From the NCBI RefSeq assembly GCF_000443165.1, contig NZ_ATJV01000047.1:1-64000 (forward strand): 64,000 bases of DNA, read 5' to 3'. Numbering within the stretch: position 1 is the first letter of the stretch; each line of letters starts with the position of its first letter. The position numbers and the translations under genes are program-made. The notes beneath the pieces were generated by a model, which was given only the letters and a program-made list of their open reading frames with translations, was not told the DNA's origin and did not search any database. The DNA comes from Thauera terpenica 58Eu. GTDB taxonomy: Bacteria > Pseudomonadota > Gammaproteobacteria > Burkholderiales > Rhodocyclaceae. Of the stretch, positions 63,531 to 64,000 are shown piece after piece.

Positions 63531-64000
63531 CTAGCTTTCGGACCGGCGCTGGATCGGCGGCAATTGTTCCTCGATGGGGGTCGGGGGATTCTCCGGATCG
63601 ACCTGGAAACCCATGTCGACGACCAGCGCCAGTTCGCGTTCGAGCTCATGTCTGGACATGGCGAGGACGCGCCGGCGCAATTCCCTCCTGGCCTCGGGGG
63701 GGCCGCCGTTATTGGTTTCCTGGATGAACTCCCCCACGACTGCACGCAATTCGAAGATCGCATCCTCGATCTCCGACGGATCGCTACGCGCACCATCGAG
63801 CACCTCGGCCCCCGAGGCAGCCAGGTTCTTCAACCGGACTCTCGTATCGGGGTCGATCGCATCGCCCATTTCCGCCATCAGTTCGCCCAGTTCGCAGGCA
63901 AAAGCGACATAGCGCCGCAGCTCGTCGCAATCGTAGCGGTAGGCGAGCGGCAGGCGCTTGGCGATCAGGCGCAGCGTGCCGATGATGAGGCGGGCCTGCT
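63531..64000 (-). CDS. Partial small helical protein, paralogue of the gene at 18.4 kb
   Basis: Runs off the right edge; 156 codons are visible to the TAG at 63531. The segment QARLIIGTLRLIAKRLPLAY, then RYDCDELRRYVAFACELGEL, aligns with the 18.4-kb protein. The C-terminal half is shared more weakly (RRRVLAMSRHELERELALV versus ESILLAMSKEQLLRDRALM). Helical, no recognised domain. The internal ATG at 63878 is not the true start, because homology continues upstream of it. Confidence 0.75.
   Translation of the reverse strand, partial: QARLIIGTLRLIAKRLPLAYRYDCDELRRYVAFACELGELMAEMGDAIDPDTRVRLKNLAASGAEVLDGARSDPSEIEDAIFELRAVVGEFIQETNNGGPPEARRELRRRVLAMSRHELERELALVVDMGFQVDPENPPTPIEEQLPPIQRRSES

Overview
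The window is GC-rich, densely coded DNA with many ATGA-type stop/start overlaps. Its gene content is that of a betaproteobacterium that degrades hydrophobic or cyclic compounds through CoA esters, probably with anaerobic or denitrifying ability. A Rhodocyclales-like host (the Thauera, Azoarcus, Sterolibacterium and Denitratisoma neighbourhood) is my inference, mainly because the known ethylbenzene-dehydrogenase-type molybdenum enzymes come from that group. No rRNA, tRNA or CRISPR array was seen.

Layout. (1) 0.2-6.5 kb, minus strand: electron and redox module with proton-translocating transhydrogenase (pntA, its small membrane subunit, pntB), ETF-quinone oxidoreductase and etfA/etfB. (2) 6.6-13.3 kb, minus strand: sulfite-oxidase-fold molybdoprotein, alpha/beta hydrolase, CoA-transferase, thiolase, an HMG-CoA-synthase-like/DUF35 fusion and an AttH/CrtC-like protein. 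(3) 13.5-14.6 kb: intact IS630-type element. (4) 14.7-24.6 kb: MarR regulator with a tyrosine phosphatase, thiolase, tandem-cache exported protein, small helical protein, APH-fold kinase, frameshifted transglutaminase-like gene, MaoC hydratase, two SDRs and an old yellow enzyme. (5) 24.8-32.4 kb: a GAF-GGDEF-EAL gene with an in-frame amber codon and an IS21-type insertion; the IS21 istB is itself split by a trio of tyrosine recombinases (RIT element). (6) 32.4-34.1 kb: chemoreceptor. (7) 34.3-41.5 kb, minus strand: ring-opening/beta-oxidation operon (acyl-CoA dehydrogenase, two SDRs, BadI-like hydrolase, FadB-like protein, two-gene MaoC hydratase), with an alpha/beta hydrolase gene upstream. 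(8) 41.6-50.8 kb, minus strand: operon for an ethylbenzene/steroid-C25-dehydrogenase-type molybdenum enzyme (order gamma-beta-alpha-chaperone), an FAD oxidoreductase and a NorQ/NorD-like AAA+/VWA pair. (9) 51.1-58.6 kb: two convergent MalT-like LuxR regulators, one split by an IS1634-family element. (10) 58.8-64 kb, minus strand: second AttH/CrtC-like protein, DUF1329 and DUF1302 proteins, and, running off the edge, a paralogue of the small helical protein of region 4.

Working model (inference). A hydrophobic, possibly isoprenoid or cyclic substrate crosses the outer membrane with help from the DUF1302/DUF1329 pair. It is hydroxylated anaerobically in the periplasm by the molybdenum enzyme and converted to CoA esters. 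These are dehydrogenated (acyl-CoA dehydrogenase feeding ETF and ETF-QO), hydrated, oxidised, ring-opened and thiolysed. A near-perfect 21-bp palindrome, CGTAYGGTAC-N-GTACCRTACG, lies in front of several catabolic transcription units between 13 and 24 kb, with a variant at 40.5 kb, and points to one dedicated regulon.
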